A DNA stretch of 64,000 bases from Labrenzia sp. THAF82 (GCF_009363435.1 NZ_CP045354.1:62001-126000), one strand, 5' to 3'. Positions 9,507 to 18,840 are shown, numbered from the stretch's first letter. Translations and numbers: made by a program. The notes: generated by a model from the letters alone, not told the origin.

Positions 9507-10244
9507 ATGCCCAACAAATTGAAGACGTATCGTAGAAAAATCAAAAAAACTATTCGAGAGATAGTTAGACTTATTTTTTACACCCCAGAAATGAACAAAA
9601 TTTCTGAAAATAGCGATACTTATTGGGAAATTCGAAAGGGTGGACAATTCGACCATTCGCTCAATTCGTTTCAGTCTTTTCGCGCCGAATGGATGACCGA
9701 ACGTATCGAAGATGGTTCAACGCTCCTTGATATCGCTAGCGGCGAAGGGAAGATTCTTAAATACATCCAAGACAACAAAAATGTTCAAGCTACTCCAACG
9801 GAAAACTCTGAGATTTGCCTTAACTACTTGAAAAAAAATGGGTTTAAACCAATAAAAATGGATCTATCTGATCCTAACTTTTTTGGAGAGCTTTCACGAT
9901 ATGACCACGTACTTCTTTGCGAGATTCTAGAACATCTTCCTAATCCTGAAAAAATACTCAAACTGACAATCTCAAAGACAAATAAGTCAGTTTTTTTTAG
10001 CGTCCCAAACACTGGTTATTTCCCCTATCGAATAAGACTTTTGTTCGGTCGCTTTCCAATGCAATGGCGAGCACATCCAGGAGAACATCTCCGCTTCTGG
10101 ACTCTCAGTGACATGAAGTGGTGGCTTCGTCAGCTCGACTTGGAAGAACGATCAACGATCTGCTGTTATGAAGGTATTCCATTCTTCAAAACGGTTTGGC
10201 CTTCAGTTTTTTCTGCAGCAATGATCATCGAAGTTAAGGTTTGA
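9507..10244 (+). CDS. Class I SAM-dependent methyltransferase
   Basis: A 245-residue Rossmann methyltransferase. SAM motif I reads TLLDIASGEGKIL near residue 72, followed by an acidic TPTENSE and the post-motif LLCEILEHLPNPEKIL near 136. This pattern fits the Methyltransf_11/23 group that modifies sugars or lipids. The coding sequence is notably AT-rich, with AAA, ATA, AGA and TTT codons far commoner than in flanking genes, which is a sign of transfer. It shares a 4-base overlap with the following GT4 gene. Substrate unknown. Confidence 0.82.
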   Translation: MPNKLKTYRRKIKKTIREIVRLIFYTPEMNKISENSDTYWEIRKGGQFDHSLNSFQSFRAEWMTERIEDGSTLLDIASGEGKILKYIQDNKNVQATPTENSEICLNYLKKNGFKPIKMDLSDPNFFGELSRYDHVLLCEILEHLPNPEKILKLTISKTNKSVFFSVPNTGYFPYRIRLLFGRFPMQWRAHPGEHLRFWTLSDMKWWLRQLDLEERSTICCYEGIPFFKTVWPSVFSAAMIIEVKV

Positions 10245-11353
10245 GTGTGAATATCCTGATCGTAGGAACACGTGCAGATCAAAGAGACGGTTGGGGCAAA
10301 TACTGCTCGATGCTCCGCATGGCACTTTCACAACGAGCGAATATCGAAACTAAGCTAGCGATTAGCAATCTGAGTTCTAAAACAGACCTCGAAAATAGTG
10401 ATTTTCAAATCAGATCCAATAGACGCCTCAATGTACGTAGGCGCGACTTGATAGTTGATCTGCTCAGAAATTGGCACCGGTGGCGTGCAGCCGATATAAT
10501 TGTTGCCGCCGATGAGCTTTCCGCTCCAGTTTGTGCTTTCGCATCAATCCTCTTCAAAAAACGATTGATGCTAGTAATCCACGGGACCTATGCAATCCGA
10601 TGCTTGGATTGCAAAAAATCAAAACTTTACCGGCAAGCATACAGCGCTGCGGCCTCGATCATATCCGTCAGCAACTATACAAAGGCAAGACTGTCGGCGC
10701 GACTACCTCAGATTTCTGAGAAAGTTCATGTTGTGCCACTTGCAGCTCTGCCCAGTCCTATATCTCGACCCACCCAGCAACTGGCTGAAAACCACTTCTG
10801 CGTCGTCGGCGGCCTGAAACCTCGCAAAGGCGTAATGAGTGCCATAAAGTCATTAGAGATACTGATAAGGAAGGGGCAAGATGTTCGCCTAGTAGTGGTG
10901 GGTGAGCAGTCGCACAATGATAGCTATGTCAAGAAAGTAATGGATTATGTTGCCAATGCGGATATTAGCGATCACATCACATTCTCTGGCTTTGTGTCAG
11001 AGGACGAAAAAAATCATATCGTAGCGACATCCATTGCTAATCTGCTGCCCTCAGAGAATGTTGGCGATGCATTCGAAGGTTTTGGTTTTGTTCACTTGGA
11101 AGCGGGTTTGTTGGCTGTGCCGACAATCGGCAGTCTGAACTGCGGTAACGAAGATGCCATCCGCAACGGCAAAACTGGTTTTCTGCTAGAGCAAGGTGAC
11201 GTTCAAGGTTTGGCGAAACGCATGGACGATTTTGTCACAGACAATGAACTTCGTAACAGGATCGGTCTGCTCGCTCAGGACTTCGTTTTCGGTTGGACCT
11301 GGCAGGACATCGCATCCGAGTTCGAGAGACTGGCAACCATCGATGGAAAATGA
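10241..11353 (+). CDS. Glycosyltransferase family 4
   Basis: A 370-residue GT-B transferase. The start is unusual: a TTG overlapping the previous stop as TTGA at 10241, with a GTG two codons further as alternative. It has an N-terminal loop TRADQRDGWGKY near residue 9, KPRKGVMSAIKSLEIL near 193, and the donor-site block LLPSENVGDAFEGFGFVHLEAGLLAVP near 268-294. The protein is AT-rich like its partner methyltransferase. Its role in surface-glycan assembly is inferred from family and neighbours. Confidence 0.88.
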   Translation: MSVNILIVGTRADQRDGWGKYCSMLRMALSQRANIETKLAISNLSSKTDLENSDFQIRSNRRLNVRRRDLIVDLLRNWHRWRAADIIVAADELSAPVCAFASILFKKRLMLVIHGTYAIRCLDCKKSKLYRQAYSAAASIISVSNYTKARLSARLPQISEKVHVVPLAALPSPISRPTQQLAENHFCVVGGLKPRKGVMSAIKSLEILIRKGQDVRLVVVGEQSHNDSYVKKVMDYVANADISDHITFSGFVSEDEKNHIVATSIANLLPSENVGDAFEGFGFVHLEAGLLAVPTIGSLNCGNEDAIRNGKTGFLLEQGDVQGLAKRMDDFVTDNELRNRIGLLAQDFVFGWTWQDIASEFERLATIDGK

Positions 11354-11411
11354 GGTTTTTCTGAAGTATGTGGATGCGCTCAATACAAACCGCTGACTTG
11401 GCTGGTCGATG

Positions 11412-13094
11412 TCATGGCAGCCAAACGTATCGCTCCAATTCTTTATCCACCAATGGTCGCCCTTTATGCTTGCGATGTATCGTTTCGATCACTTTACGCA
11501 AGGGGTCGTCGAGGCTAGCGGCATAAACCGCCGCACGCCCATCGCTTTCCAGCAGATCTTTGATCGACCAGGCAGGCATCGAGGGCACGACAAGAGCTGA
11601 ACGGTTAAGCAGAAGGACGGGTTTGCGGCCTTCAAGAGCGTCAAACATAACAGATGTTAGCCCCTCAGTCACAACCAAATCCGCATTTTCCAAATACGTT
11701 TTGTGCGAACCGAAAGACGCATCAATGATGCCATTGGAAGGGTCCAGGACATGCTGGACATCTTGCGGGTAGAGTCCCCTATTTTCGAAAAATCGACCCT
11801 TTTGTGCTGTGTCTCTGGTGGTTGTTTTAATCCGCAAAAATAACTCGATTTGAGATATGTCGGCAACGACTGCACAGAACTTTTCGATGCACCGGACCGT
11901 GTCGAAACAACTTGGCGATATACCCCAAAGGTTCTGCGGCCAGGGAAGGAAGTTTGGCGCATAGTACAATTTGAAGGTGGATCCATTTTCAGTCGGCACG
12001 TTCGCAAGCACGGTGACATGTGGAAGTTTCTCAACCATTTGCCGGTTGTCGGATTTTTGAACCTGAAGCGGTGAACGCGGCACCAAGTGAGACATAGAAG
12101 GAGCGCTGTTAAAGTGGCCTGCGCCAATCGTATCGACAATCTTGTGCCGAGGCGTATTCCCATAGGACATTAGCGCGCCGTGACTGTACAAACGGCATTC
12201 GACATTTGTTTCGTGTAAGGCAGACGCAAAGCCTGCCAACCCTTCGTCGCGAACGTGGTTTAGAATGGCGCTCCTTGGCAAACCGTTCCTTTTCAGAAAT
12301 CCCGCCATTGCAGCACGATACGATGAAAAACCCGTCGCCGCTTGCTGGATAGTCTGCAGCACATAATCATACTCTGTTGCGGAAAGACCAACGTTCGACA
12401 AGTCGAGTCGCTCCACACAGTCGGGCACAAGGGCTTTCGGCACGTCCAGCGCCACTTCAAAGCTAGGTCGAAACGTTCTTTGTTTCCAAGCGCTCCGAAG
12501 CGCTATGCGATGCAAGGACACCGATTTCTTGCCAGGTGATGGTTTGATGGCAATGTTTATCAGCCCCTCCTCAGAAAGGGGTAACTGTTTGCCACTCAGC
12601 GAGCGAAAGTCCAGCCTGTATTCCCGGCCCCAGATCACTCCAGGCCCTTCGATAGCACTCAGATTATATTCTGGTGCTGCTGGAGCTGCAGAGAGAGGTA
12701 CAGGCTTTTCAATTGGTAGATACCTATCGAGCGCATCGCCTGCTGTGTAATAGATTTCGGTTTCAAGACGATTCCTGAGACGCTCCCTGAAATAGAACGC
12801 AAGCAAAGCCTTCGCTACCTTTGTCAGCACTGCCGATCTGAGATCTGCTGGCCAAGACCCTTCGGTCTTGCCGCAGACGGCTTCCAGCACACGCCATGCC
12901 TGATCGAGGTTTTCAGAGAGAAGATCATCGGACACGAAGTTACTCAAACAAAGATAGTCAACTCGTCGGATTCGCAACTCGTGTGCAATATGCGCAGTGC
13001 CGGCAGCGATCCGATAGCCGTCGCGTAGAAAGTCCTGCACGCAGTCCAAGTCGCGCACATGGCAAAGCACTACAGTCTTGTCGTAATGTGTCAT
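11412..13094 (-). CDS. Unrecognised GT-B-like surface-glycan protein
   Basis: A 560-residue protein that I cannot assign to a named family. The C-terminal part has a fold pattern of CDP-glycerol/capsule-type GT-B transferases: an RLYSHGALMSYGN histidine loop near 305, and near 480 the block ADLVVTEGLTSVMFDALEGR followed by KPVLLLNR, which looks like a nucleotide-sugar site. The N-terminal 270 residues show no recognised motif. The ATG at 13094 is preferred to a TTG three codons earlier. It is the only minus-strand gene between two plus-strand blocks of the glycan island. Likely function is transfer of a sugar or polyol phosphate, with modest certainty. Confidence 0.65.
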   Translation of the reverse strand: MTHYDKTVVLCHVRDLDCVQDFLRDGYRIAAGTAHIAHELRIRRVDYLCLSNFVSDDLLSENLDQAWRVLEAVCGKTEGSWPADLRSAVLTKVAKALLAFYFRERLRNRLETEIYYTAGDALDRYLPIEKPVPLSAAPAAPEYNLSAIEGPGVIWGREYRLDFRSLSGKQLPLSEEGLINIAIKPSPGKKSVSLHRIALRSAWKQRTFRPSFEVALDVPKALVPDCVERLDLSNVGLSATEYDYVLQTIQQAATGFSSYRAAMAGFLKRNGLPRSAILNHVRDEGLAGFASALHETNVECRLYSHGALMSYGNTPRHKIVDTIGAGHFNSAPSMSHLVPRSPLQVQKSDNRQMVEKLPHVTVLANVPTENGSTFKLYYAPNFLPWPQNLWGISPSCFDTVRCIEKFCAVVADISQIELFLRIKTTTRDTAQKGRFFENRGLYPQDVQHVLDPSNGIIDASFGSHKTYLENADLVVTEGLTSVMFDALEGRKPVLLLNRSALVVPSMPAWSIKDLLESDGRAAVYAASLDDPLRKVIETIHRKHKGRPLVDKELERYVWLP

Positions 13095-13281
13095 TTGGTC
13101 CAAGTATTGTGCCGTGTCAGCCGTGGATTACCCTGACCTTCATTCGCAATAACGCTGCGAAAAAACCAAGCTTGGATCGGCTTTACACGCCCCCACTCAC
13201 AAACACCAGACTTCACCCAGGATTGTGTGCTTGCTTCGGAATTGCAGCTGTGCAAATTATGAGCCAGAGGCGCAATTGCGG

Positions 13282-13313
13282 ATACCCCTAAGATCTGTGA
13301 TTTGTCGGGGTAT
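13282..13313. other. Inverted repeat ATACCCC / GGGGTAT
   Basis: ATACCCC at 13282-13288 and GGGGTAT at 13307-13313 form a perfect 7-base inverted repeat with an 18-base spacer. It lies in the 291-base divergent gap (13095-13385) between the GT-B-like gene and the amidotransferase. It could be an operator or a 5' leader hairpin; nothing else was recognised in that gap. Confidence 0.35.
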
Positions 13314-13385
13314 ATTCAACTCGACTAATAGATTCCGACTTCACACAACCAGTTCACACTGCGCAAAGGTAAAAATCAGCCCCAG

Positions 13386-14792
13386 ATGTGCAGCTTTATT
13401 TTCTCAACAATCGCCCCAACTTCGTCCGACTTCAATCGGATTATGACTTTGCGCGGCCCGGACTATACCCAAAGTAACACAATTGGCGGCATGTTCTTTT
13501 GCCACAACCTGCTCTCAATGCGGGGAAACTATGTTCCCCAGCCGTATATATCCGAAGACGAAACCATAATCGTAATGTTCAATGGAGAAATATACAATTG
13601 TCCGGAAGAATACGCCAGTGAAGCTCACTACCTTTTTGATCTATACTTAGAGTTTGGCTCGGAATGCTTCGCCAAATTAGATGGCGAATTTGCGATAATT
13701 ATCGCTGACTTTAAAGATAAATTGGTGTCCGTTGCAAGAGACTGTTTTGGAACGAAACCCTTGTTTTTTGGCGCTCATGGTGATGAATTTGGATTCGCTA
13801 GCTATCGAGACCCCCTGGAAGTTCTGGGTTTTGATGAGATTAGACAGCTTAAACCCAACCACCTTATCGAAATGAGCCTCGACGGCTCGAGAATTGTTGA
13901 ACGCCAAATCTATACCTTCAACATCGCCCAATACAAATCAGACTCAAGCGACTGGATGGCAGCCTTCGATCAGGCTGTCGCAAAACGCGTCAAACACATG
14001 CGTGGAAAAGCTTTTGTTGGCATGTCTAGCGGTTACGATAGTGGGGCGATCACTGCATCCCTGATCGCTCAAAAGAAAAGCTTTATGACTGTCACTGTTG
14101 AAGGGCGCGAAGATCCCGACATTGTCAATTGGCGGATCGAGGCGGTGGAACGTTCAGGAAATCAAGCGATTAGAATCCATGAAACTGAACTAAAACTAGA
14201 AGAACTCCGTGAATGGATTGAAAACTACGTCGAAGATCAGCCATACAACATAGTCAACGATTCTGGCGAAAGCTTCAGTTCGGGCAAAAGTATCCACAGA
14301 GACAACGCGGCACTCATACTCGCAGGCGTCTGCATGAGGGCAAAAAATGACGGCGCGCTAGTTTATCTTTCTGGGAGCGGGGCCGACGAAATCTATTCCG
14401 ACTACGGCCACGGTGGACGAAAATACTTTGCGCACAGCAACTTTGGCGGCATGTTCCCTAACAGTCTGCTCGGACGTTTTCCCTGGTCCTCCTTCTACGG
14501 AAGCACTCAGGCCGCTTATCTTGCGAAGGAAGAAATGGTCGCAGGTTCCTTCGGCATGGAAGCGCGCTACCCATTTCTTGACCTAGCAGTCGTACAGGAG
14601 TTTCTAAACCTGAAGGCAGATATCAAAAACAACCAATACAAATCTGTTATTCGGGAGTACTTGGATGCACAGGAATTTCAAGTAAAAGAAAACCAAAAGA
14701 TTGGCTTCGGATTTACCCGCTCAAATTCTGCACAATCTACAAATACTAGAGCGGTTCGAAAGAAGAAGAAATCCATTTTTAAAATTTGGTGA
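13386..14792 (+). CDS. Asparagine-synthetase-like amidotransferase
   Basis: A 468-residue class II glutamine amidotransferase of the AsnB family. Cys2 (MCSF) becomes the nucleophile after Met removal and fixes the start. RGPD near residue 25, FNGEIYN near 63, LDGEFAI near 97 and CFGTKPLFF near 117 complete the glutaminase half. The synthetase half has the ATP loop SSGYDSG near 216 and SGSGADEIYSDYG near 330, then ARYPFLD. The family makes asparagine, but in glycan loci relatives such as WbpS amidate uronic acid sugars; that is the favoured role. At 468 residues it is shorter than AsnB (about 550-650). The gene is AT-rich. Confidence 0.85.
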   Translation: MCSFIFSTIAPTSSDFNRIMTLRGPDYTQSNTIGGMFFCHNLLSMRGNYVPQPYISEDETIIVMFNGEIYNCPEEYASEAHYLFDLYLEFGSECFAKLDGEFAIIIADFKDKLVSVARDCFGTKPLFFGAHGDEFGFASYRDPLEVLGFDEIRQLKPNHLIEMSLDGSRIVERQIYTFNIAQYKSDSSDWMAAFDQAVAKRVKHMRGKAFVGMSSGYDSGAITASLIAQKKSFMTVTVEGREDPDIVNWRIEAVERSGNQAIRIHETELKLEELREWIENYVEDQPYNIVNDSGESFSSGKSIHRDNAALILAGVCMRAKNDGALVYLSGSGADEIYSDYGHGGRKYFAHSNFGGMFPNSLLGRFPWSSFYGSTQAAYLAKEEMVAGSFGMEARYPFLDLAVVQEFLNLKADIKNNQYKSVIREYLDAQEFQVKENQKIGFGFTRSNSAQSTNTRAVRKKKKSIFKIW

Positions 14793-14865
14793 TCGGACAG
14801 TTTTCATGAAAGACGCCGCTTCTTCCTAACAGAGCGAAGCTGGTGAACGGTCAGAGGATACCGAT

Positions 14866-16023
14866 TTGACAAAGATTTGCATTTTTACCGCGGCCTATAG
14901 AGAAGCCCATCATACCTTTGTGAACTTTCATATTGAAAACCTTTTCGAAGGTAGCGCAAGTGTCTGCTGTACTGAAGAGATAGGCAATCAGGGCTCCACT
15001 CGCAATCTGCTTGTTAGAACCAATGTCGCAAGATCTCCATGGCACAAGCTTCAAGTGAAGCTGGGGACGTTCGTCAGAAAACGCCGAAAACTACCAATCC
15101 GGGGCATCTATGGTTCGGAACGCTCTGCTATAATCAACTTTCTTCAGGCTGAAAAGATCGATGTCGTGCTCTGCGAATTCGGTTGTATCGGCTCGGAAGT
15201 GGCTGAAAGCATTAGCGGCACGGGAATACCGATCTATTCTTATTTCCGCGGCTATGATGCAACAGCGCGCCTCAGCTCAGCAAAAGAACGCCGGTTCTTG
15301 GCGCGTACAGTCCCAAAGCTAAAAGGAGCATTCTTCGTTTCTCGCTACCTTCTTAACAACCTCGCCCAGTACGGGATCAGAAACCCTAACAGTCACGTCA
15401 TTCCAAGCGGAGTCAACACTGACGAATTTGTTCCCGGCCAAAAGAACAAGGGCACATTTTTAGCGGTAGGAAGCCTCATCGAGAAAAAACGGCCAGACAT
15501 CACCGTTGGGGCTTTTTGCCGCGAAGCAAAAACACACCCGAGAGCGAGGCTAACAATAATTGGTGGTGGTCGGATGCTTACACAGTGTCTAGCGATTGTC
15601 AAAGAGCATGACATGGAAGATCAGGTTCAATTTCTGGGCGAACAACCGCATGACATAGTGATGAATTACCTACGAAAGTCCGAATTCTTTCTGCAACACT
15701 CGGTAACTGGCTCCAATGGCGACGGCGAAGGAGCTCCTACGGCAATTCAAGAGGCCTTGGCGTGCGGTTGCGTGGTGCTTTCAACGCGGCACGCCGGAAT
15801 TCCAGAATTGGTGACCGATGGAGAAACTGGCTTTTTAGTCGACGAGTTGGATCAAGCCGGTTTCCAGGGATTGATCAAATCCGCACTACAGGATGAAATC
15901 GATGTTTGCCGGATCGCCAAGCAGTCTAGGGAGCACTCAGTCCAGTACCTTGATAATAGAGCCCTGATCAAAAAACTTGAAGGCGTTCTAAGCCGCGCTA
16001 CAGCCGTGGAAGCTCTTTCGTGA
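14866..16023 (+). CDS. Glycosyltransferase family 4
   Basis: A 385-residue GT-B transferase with a TTG start at 14866, preceded by AGAGG. The donor-site block GDGEGAPTAIQEALACGCVVL near 284-304 carries the E-x7-E-type acidic pair, and VGSLIEKKRPDITVGAF near 201 is the second Rossmann entry. The presence of EFGCIGSEVA and YFRGYDATAR resembles colanic-acid-type transferases (WcaL/AmsK). It overlaps the next gene by 4 bases (GTGA), so the two are coupled. Donor sugar unknown. Confidence 0.9.
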   Translation: MTKICIFTAAYREAHHTFVNFHIENLFEGSASVCCTEEIGNQGSTRNLLVRTNVARSPWHKLQVKLGTFVRKRRKLPIRGIYGSERSAIINFLQAEKIDVVLCEFGCIGSEVAESISGTGIPIYSYFRGYDATARLSSAKERRFLARTVPKLKGAFFVSRYLLNNLAQYGIRNPNSHVIPSGVNTDEFVPGQKNKGTFLAVGSLIEKKRPDITVGAFCREAKTHPRARLTIIGGGRMLTQCLAIVKEHDMEDQVQFLGEQPHDIVMNYLRKSEFFLQHSVTGSNGDGEGAPTAIQEALACGCVVLSTRHAGIPELVTDGETGFLVDELDQAGFQGLIKSALQDEIDVCRIAKQSREHSVQYLDNRALIKKLEGVLSRATAVEALS

Positions 16024-16847
16024 AAATTATCCAAAAATTCAAAAATCGTCGCCTTAGGCACCTAACAAAAAGTATTCTGAAGGCTCGTGGAGAAGCGTAT
16101 GCTGTTCAGTTCAACAAAAAGGCCCGTCAACTGAACCTGACAGTTCGCGTAGAGTGGAATGGATGTTTTTATACGGTTCGCGATGAAACTCTACCCGACT
16201 TCTCGTACAACTTTTGTCATGAACGACAAGGGCATCTTGCCTACGCAAACGGACTTATAACACGTGCGAACAACTTGGGAGCCGCCTACTTTCTTTCGAA
16301 AATTGATTTCAAAGATGGAGACTGCGTTTTTGATTGCGGTGCGAATGTTGGTGATTTTAAGCTCTGGTTCGAGATCAATAAACTCAAAGTCGATTATTTC
16401 GGTTTTGAGCCAAGTCCGAACGAATTTGCGTGTCTCCAGGTAAATGTAAAACCGGGCGTCGCCCACAATGTCGGACTTTGGGATCGCGACGGGGAGATGA
16501 CATTCTATGTCAGTTCCCAAGGTGCCGATTCAAGCCTGATAGAGCCACCGGATTATGATGAGATGGTTGTCGTACAGAGCCGGCGCCTAGAACAATACAT
16601 AGATAGAAAAATCAAACTCCTCAAACTTGAAGCCGAAGGTGCCGAGCCCGAAATATTGAATGGAATAGGGGAAAATTTAGACAAAATCGAGTATATTACT
16701 GCCGATCTTGGATTTGAACGAGGCGTTAGACAGGAAAGCACACTTGTTCCAGTAATCAACTATTTACTAGCTCGAGATTTCGAACTGATCGAGGTCGGCC
16801 ATCGACGAATTTGCGCACTGTTCAGGAACAAATCATTTAACAGTTAA
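16020..16847 (+). CDS. FkbM-family methyltransferase
   Basis: A 275-residue methyltransferase starting with GTG within the stop of the preceding GT4. SAM motif I is CVFDCGANVGDF near residue 102, with FGFEPSPNEF near 122 and the FkbM signature LLKLEAEGAEPEILNG near 199. It probably O-methylates a sugar made or placed by the neighbouring transferase. Codon use is AT-rich. The gene ends the AT-rich part of the island and converges on the minus-strand transferase that ends at 16875. Confidence 0.87.
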   Translation: MKIIQKFKNRRLRHLTKSILKARGEAYAVQFNKKARQLNLTVRVEWNGCFYTVRDETLPDFSYNFCHERQGHLAYANGLITRANNLGAAYFLSKIDFKDGDCVFDCGANVGDFKLWFEINKLKVDYFGFEPSPNEFACLQVNVKPGVAHNVGLWDRDGEMTFYVSSQGADSSLIEPPDYDEMVVVQSRRLEQYIDRKIKLLKLEAEGAEPEILNGIGENLDKIEYITADLGFERGVRQESTLVPVINYLLARDFELIEVGHRRICALFRNKSFNS

Positions 16848-16874
16848 TACGATGATCGAAAGTGATGGCGATAA

Positions 16875-17981
16875 TTAACCACCGATATCGCGCATGAGCC
16901 CGCATTCAATGAGCGAGTCTACTCCAGTGAATTTCTTACTTCCGCTGATAAACAATCCTTCATTCATAAGCCTGTTCAGTTGGGTTTTGTAGTCCCGATA
17001 GTGACCCGCATTGTCAGTATGTTGCTTTCTCTCCAGTGCTTCTGTAACCTTACTCTGGAAATCGTCCAAATACTTGAAATGCAGAAGAACACCCCACTCA
17101 GGTGCAATGCTGATCTTCTTGTCAATTCCATGAACCCCGCCGGAGAACATGTAGCCATGATCCCATTTCAGAAGTGGGACTTTGCTCTGTACCGCAGCCG
17201 TATCCGGTACGGCGCTCTTCACCAACTTGAACAGAAATTGATCGCACCTTCGTCCTAGATCGCTTTCTGGAGCCCGTGTGCGGATCGAAAAAATGAGGGA
17301 AAGGAGTCCCTTGTCCAGCCAAGTCTTTCGCCGTTTCGCATTCTGGTGAAACAGCCTTTCACGAGTTCCTCCAAAAATATGCCGCGCGGGCGTCTTGTAA
17401 CGCTTACCGTGGCTTCCTTTAAGTGGATTGTATCGATATCCCTTGGGGTCAAAATATGAGCACCCGTCAAGAAAGCTATCACCGGCTTTATAGCTAAATT
17501 GCTTCAGCGGGCCCTTGGGATACATGTCGACCATTGGACAAAAAAGTGCTTGAAATTGCCGATTGTCCAATGAGCTGACCAGATCATCAATCTTCCGCCC
17601 GGGCCAACCAGGATAGACCAAAAGTTCATCAACGTCTGGGAACAGCGTCCAACGCCCAAGCAAATACCGTTCACATAGCAACTGCCGCCAAACCGATTTG
17701 TATTCGCTGTAGGGTTTTTCAGTTCGAATAACACTCACATCTGATTGGGCCGCAAGGAAGTCTGACGTGCCGTCATTCGACATGTTATCGACTACAACGA
17801 AGTGACGAATGCCGAGTTCGCGATAGTGTTTTAGAAAAAATGGGAAACGGAGAGCTTCATTGAACGCTAGTATCACTGCAACGACACCGTCGGCCGGAAT
17901 GATAAGCGCGTCGGCATCGAGCGCTCCGAATGCTTCCATAATACGATGCTGGATCAACGTTCCGGTTGACTGATCGATCAT
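16875..17981 (-). CDS. Glycosyltransferase family 2-like (Glyco_tranf_2_4)
   Basis: A 368-residue protein of the group with the block VILAFNEALRFPFFLKHYRELGI near residue 36, then VVDNMSNDGTSDFL and the metal-site-like LFPDVDELLVYP near 115. Such proteins are usually GT-A transferases of surface polysaccharides. A GTG at 17990 is possible, but AGGTG located 6 bases before the ATG at 17981 favours the shorter form. It directly follows the sulfotransferase gene, so both likely act on the same glycan. Confidence 0.8.
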   Translation of the reverse strand: MIDQSTGTLIQHRIMEAFGALDADALIIPADGVVAVILAFNEALRFPFFLKHYRELGIRHFVVVDNMSNDGTSDFLAAQSDVSVIRTEKPYSEYKSVWRQLLCERYLLGRWTLFPDVDELLVYPGWPGRKIDDLVSSLDNRQFQALFCPMVDMYPKGPLKQFSYKAGDSFLDGCSYFDPKGYRYNPLKGSHGKRYKTPARHIFGGTRERLFHQNAKRRKTWLDKGLLSLIFSIRTRAPESDLGRRCDQFLFKLVKSAVPDTAAVQSKVPLLKWDHGYMFSGGVHGIDKKISIAPEWGVLLHFKYLDDFQSKVTEALERKQHTDNAGHYRDYKTQLNRLMNEGLFISGSKKFTGVDSLIECGLMRDIGG

Positions 17982-17990
17982 TGATCGCAC

Positions 17991-18788
17991 CTAGCCGGCA
18001 AAAAAGAGGTTTCTGGTCGCTGGTGTATCGAAATCGAATCCGAACAATTCAATGTCGACGGCGTACCAGTCTGCAACAATTTGCAGCGTTTCGCGTGTAT
18101 AGATTTCACGATAATCGGTCTGCGCACCTGTGCTGATGTTTCTGCGTTTCAGACTAGATTTCAGGCCTAAATAACGCCCAAGTTCGTCACCCAAATATTC
18201 TTGGCGAAGGATGTCAGGCACAATTCTTTCATTTTCATCGACGACATAGTCTCGTTGTGGATACCAACTTCGGATTGCTCTGTGCCAATAATATGGCTCC
18301 GTACCAAAAGAGTAGCGCTCCGCTAAGAACCTCTCAAAAGTGGATTTGTTGTAGTCTGCCTTTCCGGCACCATTATTGCGCGTCTGTAGCGCAAACTTAA
18401 AACGAGATACCGTTCTGGACCACGGGTTTCGGACAATGGCAAATGCGCGGCACGCTTGTCTGACACAAACATCAATATCGCGATAGCGGGCGTGTTCATA
18501 GGCTGGCGTCGCGCCCTTTTTCGACATGTGTTCCTTGAGGCCATCTGCATAGTTCTTGCTAACCAATCTTCTTCGGTTGGCTATGATCAAACATCTTTGC
18601 AGTTCTGCGGCGTGCCTGATCGCCATTCCACCATTTTTGGGAATATGAACAAACAGTCGTTTTCTTGGAACAAGGCCCAACCTAACTGGCACGAATTTCA
18701 AGAAATTCTTAAGTTGATACTCGTCCATACCGCCGGTTTCTTCTTCTTTTTCATTGTTCAATCGGACCGTATAGAACCGATTCTTCAT
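17991..18788 (-). CDS. Sulfotransferase family 2 protein
   Basis: A 265-residue protein with the PAPS 5'-phosphosulfate loop LFVHIPKNGGMAIRHA near residue 44 and the 3'-phosphate motif AFAIVRNPWSRTVSRFKFA near 116. This matches the Sulfotransfer_2 group, which sulfates carbohydrates. A sulfated surface glycan is therefore plausible. An ATG twenty codons downstream (18728) is an alternative start; neither has a strong ribosome site. It is followed without a gap by the GT2-like gene. Confidence 0.82.
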   Translation of the reverse strand: MKNRFYTVRLNNEKEEETGGMDEYQLKNFLKFVPVRLGLVPRKRLFVHIPKNGGMAIRHAAELQRCLIIANRRRLVSKNYADGLKEHMSKKGATPAYEHARYRDIDVCVRQACRAFAIVRNPWSRTVSRFKFALQTRNNGAGKADYNKSTFERFLAERYSFGTEPYYWHRAIRSWYPQRDYVVDENERIVPDILRQEYLGDELGRYLGLKSSLKRRNISTGAQTDYREIYTRETLQIVADWYAVDIELFGFDFDTPATRNLFFAG

Positions 18789-18840
18789 TCTGCATTAGTT
18801 GCTCAAACCCTCCAACACGGGTTGCAACGATGAGAGAACC

